Translations under genes and position numbers: made by a program | The notes under the pieces: model-generated | Seen by the model: the letters and a program-made list of their open reading frames with translations, nothing else | What the model was told of the DNA's origin: nothing | Database searches by the model: none | DNA from: Dermacentor variabilis | Taxonomy: Eukaryota > Arthropoda > Arachnida > Ixodida > Ixodidae | Direction of reading: 5' to 3' | NCBI RefSeq assembly: GCF_050947875.1 | Contig: NC_134570.1 | Span: forward strand, 204,207,250-204,271,249 | DNA length: 64,000 nt | Part shown: positions 11,004-21,905 of the stretch, in pieces | How the letters are laid out: every line of letters starts with the position of its first letter | How positions within the stretch are numbered: position 1 is the first letter of the stretch

Positions 11004-12857
11004 CGCCCGGCTATGGTGGCTAGAGGGGGAGGTGTCAGCATCGGAGCGCCGGAGAGGCAGCATTTTTTCAGGACGATGCGGCGGCGCTGCTGTCGGCTCC
11101 GAGATGCCTCCCGTACGCTGGCTAAGGTCCGCTGCGGTTATTTGGTTCCGCTGTGAAGTGCTTTCTTGCTCCGCGGCTTCTTTAGGGCGCAATACGCGCA
11201 TCGGAAAATCATTTTAAAGGATAGGCGACTTTATCACTGCAGCTGGCTTAACGTACTATGTACTAAATTTTGGTCATTTTATCGCCGCGCTTTAGCTTCG
11301 CGCTCAGTGCAACACTTGTGAAACTCGTAATTGCACCAAACAGAAAGCTTCCGAAGTAGGCGGTTGTTTGCAGTTTGCCAATGCCGCTTTAACATGTTAA
11401 GGGACTATTATGGGGTGCCGTATGCACTTATGTCTGGCGTGACTTTGTTAGTGCCTTGAGCTACATGGCGCTTGTCCTAATCGTCTACTGGTTGGTGCGC
11501 GCCTCGTTGAAGTACGCGCCTCAGTTGAAACGGGCCGCTCGAGTGAACCATGATTATTTCAAGTTTATTTAATTTTGCAATGAAAGGTAGAACAGTAGGC
11601 ACCAATGGTCAAAACTCAGGATAATATGAGAGCGTTAAGGGAAATTTGGTTTCCAATATTAGAAACCTGCAAAGAACTAAGTTCGCGTATTTAGTACCGC
11701 TCAAATAATGCCAAAAATGCCTTAAAAAGAATATTTATTGTTAATAAAATAATACACACGACTCTATATACATGGTTGTTAGCTCTCAAACAAACAATAT
11801 GACACGAAATGGAGCGCAAATCCAATATATAATGAAGGTATATACCCAGAAACGGTGAACAAGGTGCAGTGCAAACAATAATTTGTCGGGTGGGAAATTC
11901 TGTTCAGATATGCAGATATTTCTGGGCATACAATGTGATGTGAACAATTCCTGTTTTACATATACAAACGCCTTGTGTTGGTCTTGCTGATATAAACTTT
12001 GCAGTTATGCAGTTATGTCGTGCGCCTCAACTTGAGGTACTTAATTTTTTCTCGCTTCCCTTGCTTCGATGCGTTCTCTCCTGCGACAAGGACGTGCAAC
12101 CTCGTGATGACAAAAAGCCGTATCACTTGGTTGGTGATTTCTACGCTATGCTGCGCACAGCCAACCATATCCAGCTTATTTATTGACAGGCAGGAAATAA
12201 GGCCCATGATGCTGTCAGCCTTCAACTTGTTAAAGCTGAAACAATGCGTGAAGGCATCTTCTATCGCAGCAACCAAGTCTGTTAGTGCCTGAGATGGGTA
12301 AAGTAGGCCACCTCTATCCATGTGGTTGGTAACGCACGACTCTTCCGGAAGCAAGCGCGAGTCTTCTGCTTGAAGCAACAGCTAGTGAACACTATTCGCA
12401 CTTTGTTCTCATTAGCATTTTCCTGGTAACATACCCGCTAACGTAGTAGGGTATGCGAGAGTCGCTATTTGATCCCACCATTTCACGATGATCTGGCATC
12501 GCATCACAATGCTTTACCATCTCGTGAACTTCATTTAGGTGGCCCACATCCAGGAGATCATCCAGCTTAATCTGCATACCGACCAAATTTTTCCAGTGGC
12601 GTGGGTCAAGAAGGTTACTCAGAACTTCTTATGACAAACAAACAAAAGCGGGGAAGGCGAAGCTAACTTCACCACAGACTTCACGACGCGCGCTTGGAGC
12701 CGGAGAGATTGCTCAAACACATCACGCTAGGCATCTCGGAGACGACGAGCGCGCCACCTGTCGCTGTCATGAAAAAATGCCGCACCGCCGTACACGGCGC
12801 AGCCCAGCCGATGCTGACACCTCCCCCTCTAGCCACCATAGCCCGGCTGCCCGGCAT
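10996..12857. mobile_element. 1.86-kb element with ~115-bp inverted arms
   Basis: The left arm 10996-11109 and right arm 12729-12857 are imperfect reverse complements. They share GGCTATGGTGGCTAGAGGGG, GAGGTGTCAGCATCGG, GCATTTTTTCA and CCGAGATGCCT. The interior holds a minus-strand transposase-like remnant (12013-12586) and otherwise non-coding AT-rich DNA. This fits an internally deleted DNA transposon. The arms may instead be two inverted copies of a common short repeat, because a short related hairpin occurs at 32843-32872. Confidence 0.55.
12013..12586 (-). pseudogene. P-element/THAP9-like transposase C-terminal remnant
   Basis: The minus strand reads YYVSGYVTRKMLMRTKCE, then a stop and a frameshift near 12385, then LPEESCVTNHMDRGGLLYPS and a helical stretch to about 12013. 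The order is hydrophobic G-Y-V-RK block, Cys pair, then RGGL-PS, followed by a helix. This resembles the C-terminal part of P-element and THAP9-like transposases. The N-terminal DNA-binding domain and the catalytic core are not visible. Inverted arms lie on both sides (10996-11109 and 12729-12857). The family call is tentative. Confidence 0.45.
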
Positions 12858-13009
12858 CACGAATCACGTGGCCACCTTGGTCACATGATTTCACGACGGT
12901 ATCGCCACCTTGCGCAAGGTTGGATCGCGTTGTTGGGTTGTTGAATATTGTAGAAGCCGCTAAAGAGGCTGACGCGCCGTGGCGTGGCGGTGGCGTTTTG
13001 AGTCGTTTG

Positions 13010-13104
13010 CAAAACGTATTCACCCCTCGTTCTTAAGCTGTCTGGCTTCCAACGTTATCAAAACGTATTCACCCCTCGTTTTTAAGCTATCTTGTTTGGA
13101 ACGT
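13010..13104. repeat. 49-bp tandem pair
   Basis: Copies start at 13010 and 13059 with the shared core CAAAACGTATTCACCCCTCG, then TTTAAGCT variants. It sits just inside the right end of the candidate 7208-13191 element. Confidence 0.8.
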
Positions 13105-13191
13105 CTTTGATGCGTCGATTTTGGTCAAAAATCCGTTTCAGACGTTGAATCCCTTAATACGACGTTTTCAAGACTTTGTGTGCTACCTGGG

Positions 13192-14099
13192 CTGGAGCAG
13201 GGCTTGTAAAAAATGCAATCTATCGCCGCGACGAAAAAAATTGGAGGATGCTTAAGCTTCGCCTTCAAGAGTAGGACGCGATAGCGTTATCGCACCCCAT
13301 TCCCATCGCCCACTCATTCGCTCGGCATGCTCTTGAGTCACACAACGACGAAACGTGCGCCTGAGCAAGCGGAACGAACCAAAGAACTCGGTGTATCGGA
13401 GTGAGAAACGATCTACGCGAGCCAAACGTCGTGGTCGGCACGGACAGCCGGGCCGAGACGCACCATGAAGGCGGACGCGATCATGGTGCTGACGCCTAGA
13501 TGGGATCGTCCTATATCTCGCTTGGGAGCACCAGGTAGACGCATGACTCCTCGCCAGCAGCACGGCACACATCGCAGGGGACGCTTTCCCACCAGACGCG
13601 CTACGGCGCAGCGATCACGTCAGATGCATCCCGCATCGGACGCTGCACCTAGGAATGGCGCTGTGAGCGGAAAGAGGAGCCGCGTCGCCTAAACACAAGG
13701 GTGCGAGTGACGCACGCTGGAAGCTGGAAGGGGAGAGAGCGAGAAAACTCATTAAACGCAAGGGTATTGGGGCACCATCGCACCGGTCCCCACACGGCCC
13801 CAATGCGCTCAAACGAGACGCAGGGGCGAAGTGGGCGAGTAGCGCGCCACCTGTCGGGGCAGCGCCGTACATTGCGAGGAGAGAGTCTCCTGTGTTTGCC
13901 GCAAGATGGCTCTGCGTGCGCGCCAATCGCAGAAGAAATGTAGCGGAAACGTACTTGGCTACGCGTTTAACTGCGATTTCTGTAATTTACATGCTCATAA
14001 TTACCGATATACGCCGCAGTACAACTGCCTACGGCTCGTTTCTAAGGCAACACCGCATTCACTAGAGTCGCTTTTGTCCCGCTTTGAACCATCGAACTC
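13192..14099. other. GC-rich repeat-like stretch before Tx1-like LINE
   Basis: It opens with a segment (13250-13310, TTAAGCTTCGCCTTCAAGAG) that I believe recurs in tick genomes. Frames on both strands are open by GC bias only. It may include the 5' UTR of the Tx1-like LINE whose ORF1 begins at 14100. Confidence 0.35.
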
Positions 14100-14930
14100 A
14101 TGGCTGAGTGGACTTCCTCTTTAGCCACCGAGGTGAGCGGACGCGGAATGTCGGGCTATTCACGAGCGGCTTCAGCGACCCTTTTGGGCCGCAGTATCAG
14201 GTCAACTGAAAAACCAGGCCAGGACTACCAAATGATTTTACCAGCGCTGCCTACAGGTGCGTCCGTTCTCCATATGGTTTTTTTACATGGTGACGTTAAG
14301 GCGAGGCCTTACAGAGTGGAACATTTTCGAGACGCTCTTACACGGCTGTCTCTCATGCCGGAAGTGGTTGCTCTGGGTGCATACAAAATGAACCATCTGT
14401 GGACAGTGACTTTCAAGAACGAAGAAGGGAAAAAGAAGATTATCGCTGCAGACGCTTTTGATGTCAAGGACCACCGCTGTGTGGTCGTCGACCCATGGGA
14501 CAGAGGCGTCCGTATCAAGCTCTACTGGCTTCTTCACGCTGTATCTGACGACGACGTTCGCACTGCTTTGTCGCCTTTTGGAAGGTTACTGAGATCGCCA
14601 GGGACAGGTGGCGGGTACAAGGATGCGTAGACAAAGGGTCAACCACCCGTTCTGTCACTATTAAGCTGAAGGTTGGCGTCACCGCTGAAGACTTGCCTCA
14701 CCAGCTGCGAGTAGCGGAAGATGTTGCGCTCGTGAACGTCCCTGGCAGAGCTCCCCTCTGCCTCCGATGCCGCGGCATCGGGCACATACGACGCGAGTGC
14801 CGTGTACCACGCTGTGGGCTTTGTCGTCGTTTCGGCCACGACGAGACCCAGTGCGTCCGAACCTACGCCACAGTGACAGGCCCGGCATTAGATGTCACAG
14901 ATCACTTGATGGACGTGGTCGATGCAGTGG
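14100..14930 (+). pseudogene. Tx1-like LINE ORF1, 5' part
   Basis: Start codon at 14100. The protein opens with about 45 Ser/Thr/Arg-rich residues, then an RNA-binding-like fold (VFLHGDVKARPYRVEHF to LLHAVSDDDVRTALSPFG). A frameshift near 14608 moves it to another frame. That frame carries VNVPGRAPLCLRC, then two zinc knuckles (CX2CX4HX4C type, CRGIGHIRREC and CGLCRRFGHDETQC) at about 14760-14860. ORF1 proteins of this class coat the element RNA. It is interrupted at about 14930 by another LINE and resumes at 17059. Confidence 0.7.
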
Positions 14931-17058
14931 AAGCCGCAGGACCTCCGACCCATATTCCTTACCTCATGTCTGGGTAAGCTTTTTGAAAAGGTTATACAGA
15001 TGAGACTCACTAGGTATATAGAAAACAGCAACCTTTTCCCGGAAACTATGTTCGGCTTTAGACATCATATGTCGGTACAGGACGTGTTTCTCCTACTGAA
15101 AGAAGAAGTATTAAACACAGAGAGAGGAAATGCAGACAGATTCATAGTGGCATTAGATATCAAAAAAGCTTTCGATACCATCTCGCACGAAAGCATTTAA
15201 CGGAACTATCGAACATGCACTGCGGACAGCGCACTTATGAATACATAAAATCCTTTCTAGACAACCGCACAGCCACGATAGGGCTAGGAACCACCCGCTC
15301 AGATGTACTACAGACCCACAAAAGAGGAAGGCCGCAAGGTTCAATTCTTTCACCGCTACTCTTCAATATAGGGATGAAAGGACTAGCGGTGAAACTACAA
15401 CGGATCCCAAACTTAGGACATGCGATTTACGCGGACGACGTAACTCTCTGGACCGCAAAGGGATCTTTCGGGGAACGTCAGGAAACCCTCCAGAAGGCAA
15501 TTAGCATTGTTGAGGATCATGTAACAAAAGCTGGCATGAATTGCGCCCCGGAGAAGTCCGAACTAATCCGAGTAAGAGCGCCTTATATACGAAAGGACGA
15601 TAGACTTCCGATAAACCTTGCTCTGGGAGGTCAAACAATACAGGAGGTAATTAAAGCTCGGATACTCGGACTATGGATACAGGAAAATGGAGCAGTAGGG
15701 CACACCATCGCAAATCTCCGGAAAACGGTTAACAGCGTGTCTAGGATGATAAACAGAGTAGCAAGAAACAGAAAAGGCTTCAAGGAGGAAGAGACGATAA
15801 GGCTCGTACAGGCATTTATCATAAGCAGTGTCACCTTTGACCTTCCTTTCCAAAAAGTATCAAACTCAGAGGAAACTAAAATAAACGCCCTTATACGCGC
15901 AGCTTATAAGGCGGCGCTTGGTCTACCGATTTGCACTAGCACGACCCTTTTTAATGCAATGGGTATTAGCAACACATTTGAAGAACTCGTGGCTGCAACA
16001 CTGATCGCGCAACGAGAAAGGCTCAATTCCACGGAGCAAGGTCGAACACTTCTCCGTCGATTAGGGTATCCACTCAGACCGGTACATTGTAACGACCAAA
16101 CAGAACTCCTCCCACCGAATATACGAGCTCAGATCTCTGCGTCCCCAATCCCTAAAAACATGAGCGAGAAATACCTCAGACAACGGCGGCTTGCACGGGC
16201 CAGGACACTCGAACGCAGGTTCGGTAGAAATCCGGAGGTTTATTACACGGACGCGTGCAAACAGGATAGCAAAACTTTCACTGTGGTAGCCACAAACGCA
16301 CAAACTACTATTTCCGCAACAGTCAGAACAGGGTCGGTGGCCACAGCAGAGGCTACTGCGGTGGCTCTGGCTATACGTGACGCTAAAAATAGAGCACATT
16401 CTGCGTTAATACTAACCGACTCGCAGTCGGCATGTCGCCTTTTCATGGCAGGCACCCTGCCCAAACTCACCATCAAAATCCTAGGAAGAAATCTCACGGA
16501 ACACCACGCTATTGCGTGGTGTCCGGCGCACGCCGGAGTGAGGGGTAACGAGAGGGCGGACCGCCTCGCTCGAGAATATAGCATCCGAGCGACGAAACGC
16601 ACTCTCGTAGAACCTCCGATCACAGCAAAAGATATCTTGGAGGCACAGAAACGAGGAAGGCAACGGTATAGCTTTCCAGACACATCCTTGGACTCAGCGC
16701 AAATGCGGGACTGGCGCCGACTACAAACCCGTACATACCCACACCTACTCCTACTACACCGCATACACCCCACCCGGTACCCCAACACTTGCCCTTGGTG
16801 CGGAGAGCGGCCATCTCTTGACCATATCACATGGTCGTGCCAGAGTCGGCCACAAGAAATCAAATCACCCCTTATGGGGCAAAACTCCAACAGTAGGCAG
16901 TGGGAGGTGTGGCTAGCCAGCACGGTGCGGGAGGACCAATTGGCCCTTCTCGACCAAGCCCGGCGTGCCGCGATCGCCAGTGGGGCCCTGGACTGAGGGA
17001 CCCATCCACTGGACCTGAATGTGATTTTTTAAATAAAAGTTTTATACTACTACTACTA
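14931..17058 (+). mobile_element. I-group LINE, 5'-truncated, nested in ORF1
   Basis: The reading starts abruptly inside the RT (DLRPIFLTSCLGKLFEKV), as expected of a 5'-truncated retrotransposition. It ends with an AATAAA-containing 3' UTR and a short (TAC)n tail at 17046-17058. It lies inside ORF1 of the Tx1-like element, whose coding sequence resumes immediately after the tail. No clear target-site duplication was found by eye. Confidence 0.75.
14940..16996 (+). pseudogene. I-group LINE RT-RNase H ORF2
   Basis: It encodes the 3' part of an I-group ORF2. The first 90 codons (to 15196) hold RT fingers and the palm motif ALDIKKAFDTISHES. A one-base frameshift at about 15198 precedes a 593-codon frame (15215-16996). 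That frame holds RPQGSILSPLLF, the catalytic YADD at 15428-15439, a thumb, and an RNase H domain (YTDACK, LTDSQSA and WCPAHAGVRGNERAD) at about 16240-16560. It ends in a Cys-rich motif (CPWCGERPSLDHITWSC) and the terminal ARRAAIASGALD. Apart from the single frameshift the retained domains look intact, so this is the best-preserved retroelement enzyme in the window. Confidence 0.85.
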
Positions 17059-17502
17059 GGCGAAGGGAAAGAGACCCAGTCCTCGGCTTTAACGCCCCTG
17101 AAGAAGGCAACGACTGTAAATGAAGACAACTCATCTGACGGTTGGAAAGATCCATGGGATGACACGGTGGAACCAACTAACTCGATCGAGGTCGAGGTAA
17201 AAGAGGCTGAAGAAACGTGCACATCAGCAGAAGTGAAGACCGGGGAACAGCACGACACTGACGACACCGTGATGCTAACGTCAAGTAGTGCACCTGCTAA
17301 GAGGTTTCACGAAGAGGCGGATGAGCAAGTGGAAAAGGATCAAGAGACTGGGAATGACCAAAGCCACCTAGACATTTTTTTCTATGTGGCTTTGGAATGA
17401 CGAGCCTCCACCGAAAGCTACCCTGGGACGCCGACCGGCGTTCAAGCCCAAGCCCGGCGTTCCATCCAAGCGTCGTTCTACAACCCAGACGCCTCCGCGT
17501 TA
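17059..17502 (+). pseudogene. Tx1-like LINE ORF1, 3' part
   Basis: This continues ORF1 after the nested LINE. The frame is acidic and Ser/Thr-rich (GWKDPWDDTVEPTNSIEVEV, SSAPAKRFHEEADEQVEKDQ). A frameshift near 17390 leads to NDEPPPKATLGRRPAFKPKP and a stop at about 17500. A low-complexity acidic, then basic, tail is common in LINE ORF1 proteins. The assignment depends on position between the knuckle region and ORF2. Confidence 0.55.
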
Positions 17503-17700
17503 GCGGAGGAGTTCCTGGGATAAAAAAAAAATTGTTGTTGGGGTCTGGGGTTGGGGTTTGTGGGCAGGATGTGCGTCAGCCGTCGTCATCAGGCTTTGAA
17601 GTCCAGAAAACCATGGCCCGCCTCCCTAGAGCGTCGAGTCATCGTAGCAGATGTGAGACGGACGATGTACGGTAATTGGTTTAGTTTCTCCTCCCGGTAA

Positions 17701-18413
17701 ATGGCAGCTAATTTTTCGACTGGTCTTTGTGTCGCGATGTTGAACGTGCGTGGACTTGGCGGGCGTAGAAGGCAATGCCAAGTTAACCGTATTCTTATTG
17801 AAAATAATATTGACTTATTGGCCTTTCAAGAAACAAAAATTGCAAATGGTGAATACACGGAGCAAATGGTTAACGTTTTCCGCCCCAGATATACCGTAAG
17901 TGTATGTCACGTAGCTGGTAGGTCTGGGGGCTGCCTTATTCTTTTGCGTAGCGGGATTGCTGTAGTTGAAGCCGTCACGTCATCAGAGGGTGGTAGAATG
18001 GTCCTCCGCGATTTTACTTTTTCAGAGGTGCCTTGGAGGGCTATATGTGTTTATGCTCCGGACGTGGCTCGGGAGCGGGAAGTATATTTTGGTGATGTTC
18101 AGCAGTACTTGAATTGTGACTGGTATGTCATATTACTGGGTGATCTTATTTTGTGTTTGCTTTCCAGAAGAGAAATGTAAGTTGGCTAGTGTTTGTGATA
18201 AAAGTGCGTTGCTTTTAAGTTCGATTGTAAGGCAAAAAGAACTTCAAGACATTGGTTATGTGATGTCAAGCGAAAACCACACCATGTATACGCACTATCA
18301 AGGTCACTATCAAGGCTAGACAGAATTTAAGCTCCGTTAACTTTTGTACCGTTATTTTCAAGTTATCGAGTGTTACATGTTAGTCTTAGCGATCATTCCC
18401 TCGTTATGTGAAC
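17701..18413 (+). pseudogene. Tx1-like LINE ORF2 endonuclease
   Basis: This is the N-terminal apurinic-endonuclease-like domain of ORF2, which nicks target DNA to prime reverse transcription. It reads MLNVRGLGGRRRQ, then LAFQETKIAN with the catalytic Glu, then ICVYAPD. A frameshift near 18143 follows, after which the other frame gives GDFNCV, THYQG, SRLDRI and the catalytic SDHSLVM near 18395. A stop in the RLDRI region is an additional break. The domain order is complete. The protein is then cut by an antisense RTE insertion and its RT continues at 19411. Confidence 0.75.
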
Positions 18414-18416
18414 TCA

Positions 18417-19410
18417 TCCTCATCATCATCATCAGCCTAGTTACGCCCACTGCAGGGCAAAGGCCTCTCCCATATTTCTCCAACAACCCCGGCCATGTAC
18501 TAATTGTGGCCATGCCGTCCCTGCAAACTTCTTAATCTCATCCGCCCACCTAACTTTCTGCCGCCCCCTGCTACGCTTCCCTTCCCTTGGAATCCAGTCC
18601 GTAACCCTTAATGACCATCGGTTATCTTCCCTCCTCATTACATGTCCTGCCCATGCCCATTTCTTTTTCTTGATTTCAACTAAGATGTCATTAACTCGCG
18701 TTTGTTCCCTCACCCAATCTGCTCTTTTCTTATCCCTTAACGTTACACCTATCATTCTTCTTTCCATAGCTCGTTGCGTCGTCCTCAATTTAAGTAGAAC
18801 CCTTTTCGTAAGCCTCCAGGTTTATGCCCCATATGTTAGTACTGGTAACACACAGCTGTTATACACTTTCCTTTTGAGGGATAGTGGCAACCTGCTGTTC
18901 ATGATCTCAGAATGCCTGCCAAACGCACCCCAGCCCATTCTTATTCTTCTGGTTATTTCAGTCTCATGATCCGGATCCGTGGTCACTACCTGCTCTAAGT
19001 AGATGTATTCCCTTACCACTTCCAGTGCCTCACTACCCATCGTAAACTGCTGTGCTCTTCCGGGACTGTTAACCATTACTTTAGTTTTCTGCAGATCAAT
19101 TTTTAGTCCAACTCTCCTGCTTTGCCTCTCCAGGTCAGTGAGCATGCATTGCAATTGGTCCCCTGAGTAACTAAGCAAGGCAATATCATCAGCGAATCGC
19201 AAGTTGCTAAGGTATTCTCCATCAACTTTTATACCCAATTCTTCCCACTCCAGGTCTCGGAATACCTCCTGTAAACATGCTGTGAATAGCATTGGAGAGA
19301 TCGTATCTCCCTGTCTGACGCCTTTCTTTATTGGGATTTTGTTGCTTTCTTTGTGGAGGACTACGGTGGCTGTGGAGCCGCTATAGATATCTTCCAGTAT
19401 TTTTACATAT
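18417..19410 (-). mobile_element. RTE-clade LINE 3' fragment, copy 1
   Basis: A minus-strand 5'-truncated RTE element. From 19410 downward it reads RT palm (KKGVRQGDTISPMLF, then LRFADDIALLSYSG), a connecting domain (LPLSLKRKVYNSCVLPVLTYGA), and the C-terminal block (WAWAGHVMRREDNRW, RSRGRQKVRWADEI). It ends at the conserved 3' end with a (CAT)n run (plus strand 18417-18435). Small breaks occur between the two long frames. It is inserted antisense into the Tx1-like ORF2 between endonuclease and RT. Confidence 0.85.
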
Positions 19411-21641
19411 TATACAGGACAGAAAAAAAAACATCGAAATTCAGCTGGGACTTCTGGAAGCTGATAAGCTTTTGCAAGAAGACGTATTTCAAAGGGCAGT
19501 TCAAGAAAAGCTCGAAAATGTGTTCAGCATAACCACGTCAGAGTTCTTCATTGCAGAATGGAAACTCTTCAAAAGAGACGTTAAATTCACCGCGATTGAA
19601 AGAGCATGCGTAGTCTATCACAAAGAAAAAGAGCGTGAGAAGGAATTACACCTTAGGCTAAAATACATGCTCAGCGTATACAGCTCTTCGCCTGGCTTAT
19701 TTTCGAAAGAAATCAAAGAAGTGAAGTCTGAACCTGAAGTCATGGATGAAGAAAAGTACAGGGGTGCGGTATTAAGGGCAAGGGCGGAGAGTTTATGGAT
19801 GGGGGAAACGCCTACCAAGCGAGCAATAAGTGACGAGAAGAAACACGCGGTTTCCAAAGCAATAACAGAAATAAGTTACCAAGGGGAAGTCACTAGTGAT
19901 GTTGGAATGATTGAGCACGCATTTGAGTCTTATTATGAAAGTTTGATGGGGAAAAAGACATGTCATATTGCAAGGTTTAGAACTGACTTCTTGCCATTAA
20001 TGCCAACATTATCAGACGAGGTCTGTGAAGCGCTCGACAGACCAATAAGCCTTTCAGAAGTTGAGGATGCGATTGACGAACTTAGTCCCGGCAAATCGCC
20101 CGGGCCTGATGGTCTGGGAGGGGCTTTCTATGAGAGCTTTAAAAGTGGAATAGCTGTAGCATTACACCGCGTGATAAGGGAGATATACGAGAATAAGGAA
20201 GCACCTCCTTCTTTTCGAACATCGCACGTTATTTTAATTCCTAAAGTAATTCCTAAAATAATGAAAAGCCAATCTATTCGTGGGTTTATCTACGCAGGAA
20301 TCGAGACTAGAGTTTTGGCGTATGCAGATGACGTGGCAATTTTTTGCCGTGATACAGAAAGCGTGAATAACCCTATCAAAGAGGTTGTTTCTTTTTGCGC
20401 CGCAACTGGAAGTGTTGTAAACTGGACTAAGTGCCTAGGTTTATGGCACGGCAGCTGGCCACAGGTACCCGAGCATTTTTTGCAATGTGAACTGGAGCGT
20501 TACCCGTGGAAAATATCTTGGGGTACCATTATAACATTATCGTGACAGCGCCGCGTATTGGATCGAAGAAGTAAAAAGAGTTAAAGATCAGACAGAAAAG
20601 TGGGGCGGGTATAATTTTTGGATGTTTTCAAGAGCTAGTGTTTGCAATTTGTTTTTAGGTACAAAGATGTATTATGTACTACAAGTGTTATGCATGGCAA
20701 GGATTTCGGTGCAGAAACTTCACAGAGTGTTTGCGGTATGTATATGGGGATCCACTTGGGAAAGAACTAGCCGATGTAACTTGTTTCATTCGGTGAAGAA
20801 TGGGGGACTAGGATTAACACATTTATTTTTTAAACAGATTGTTAGTAGGTTCTTTTTCTTAAGGGACCAAAGTGATATATTTCTGCGTACTGTTATTCAA
20901 GTGATATTGAGTTCTTCCCTGCCTGTGGGGGTTGTCTCATCAACAAATGAACATACTCGAACACCAGTTGGCTTTCTGAGGGAAGTTGTTATGTCCTTTT
21001 CTTTACTGAAAGCGGATTTCTCGAATCAGTTTTTGTCTTCTGTGACACGAAAGAAACTTTATAGTGATCTGGTTGATGTTTTCTTGCCGCATCCTGTTTA
21101 CCGTACGATGTATAACTTAGGACCTGAACGCAATGTGCTGAAACGCGTTAAAAAATTGCCGGTTAGATCTTCATCGAAAACCTTCTTTTTTCAATTGCAT
21201 TCGGGCACTTTCCTTGTGAAGCCATGGCTACAAAGGAAGGGCTTCTTTGTATCATATGTAAGCAACTGCATCATATGTAAGCAACCTGAAACTATTGAGC
21301 ACATCTTCTTGGATTGCCATGACTCCGTTTTCTTGTGGGATGTACTCAAACGAACTCTGAAGAAAGAGCTACCGTTAAGTCCTTTCGGTATTCGGTTCTT
21401 ACCATGTGCAGACACAGGGGGAGTGACGGCTGACTTGATAATGCTTTTGTGTATGAGCAGCGTGTGGAAAACGCGTATGGATGTCAGGAATGCCCACGTA
21501 GATGAAATGTCTGCGAGGGAACACCCAAGTGAAAGTCTTAGGTACACGCGTGATGCCCTCAAGCACATGATTGAACCACCGGAGTGGTTTCAGGAGCTTG
21601 ACACTTTGATGTCTGTGATATCCTCTTTGAGGGCCTTTTAA
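19411..21641 (+). pseudogene. Tx1-like LINE ORF2 reverse transcriptase
   Basis: This resumes ORF2 after the RTE insertion. A long helical linker (19440-20030) leads to DELSPGKSPGPDGLGGAFYE and VILIPKV, then jumps directly at about 20265 to QSIRGF and the catalytic YADD (20321-20332). The RT fingers and first palm motif, roughly 170 residues by comparison with the family, are therefore deleted. A frameshift near 20540 leads to a 339-codon frame (20622-21641). That frame ends in a Cys/His motif (CIICKQPETIEHIFLDC) typical of the L1/Tx1 C-terminus. The enzyme is dead by deletion. Confidence 0.8.
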
Positions 21642-21744
21642 ATATATACAGTTTCTCGATGTGATGCAATATTATTTTTCTGCACCAAGTTACCTACTTT
21701 GCACGCGTTTGAGTGGTGTTGTAATGAAGGTAATAAAGAAAAAA

Positions 21745-21905
21745 AACTCATGGCTGGGTGGTAGCGTCTCCGTCTCACACTCCGGAGACCCTGGTTCGAT
21801 TCCCACCCAGCCCATCTTGCAAGTTGTTTTTATTTATTAATTGCCTTCCTGGATTTTTCGCTCATGGCCAACGACGATGACACCAGCTTTTCTGCGACAC
21901 GAACT
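21745..21905 (+). mobile_element. tRNA-derived SINE (unnamed)
   Basis: A tRNA-like head at 21752-21812 contains an A-box-like TGGCTGGGTGGTAGCG and a B box GGTTCGATTCC. It has a 7-bp outer stem (GGCTGGG/CCCAGCC) and a 6-bp central stem (TCTCCG/CGGAGA). At 61 nt and with an overlong central loop it is not a normal tRNA. A body (CTCATGGCCAACGACGATGACACC) follows. It directly follows the A-rich 3' end of the Tx1-like LINE. Confidence 0.55.

Larger units (their letters stand above)
7208..13191. mobile_element. Candidate DNA element with 13-bp inverted ends
   Basis: CCCAGGTAGCACA at 7208-7220 recurs as its exact reverse complement at 13179-13191, 5.98 kb apart. Just inside the left end are repeated units ending AAAGCTGGTCTAGAA (7377-7401 and 7473-7497). 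Just inside the right end is a 49-bp tandem pair (13010-13104). Subterminal repeats next to inverted ends suggest a DNA transposon. The interior contains other repeats and a P-like transposase remnant that may be a separate insertion. No clear target duplication was found, so the two ends may belong to different copies. Confidence 0.4.
14100..21750 (+). mobile_element. Tx1/L1-like LINE, nested and degenerate
   Basis: A two-ORF, plus-strand non-LTR retrotransposon. ORF1 with CCHC knuckles is at 14100-14930 and resumes at 17059-17502. ORF2 has an AP endonuclease at 17701-18413, and RT plus a C-terminal zinc motif at 19411-21641. The 3' UTR ends in an AATAAA-like A-rich tail near 21734-21748. 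Two later insertions split it: an I-group LINE (14931-17058) in ORF1 and an antisense RTE piece (18417-19410) in ORF2. Reading resumes in the expected order across both. An L1/Tx1-type endonuclease plus knuckle-bearing ORF1 supports the class. Confidence 0.75.

Noticed and set aside
16243..16923. Minus-strand 226-codon open frame
   Set aside because: Antisense shadow of the RNase H region of the I-group LINE; no domain of its own.
21752..21812. Plus-strand tRNA gene
   Set aside because: It is only 61 nt with a 10-nt central loop and no separate D and acceptor stems; better explained as a SINE head.
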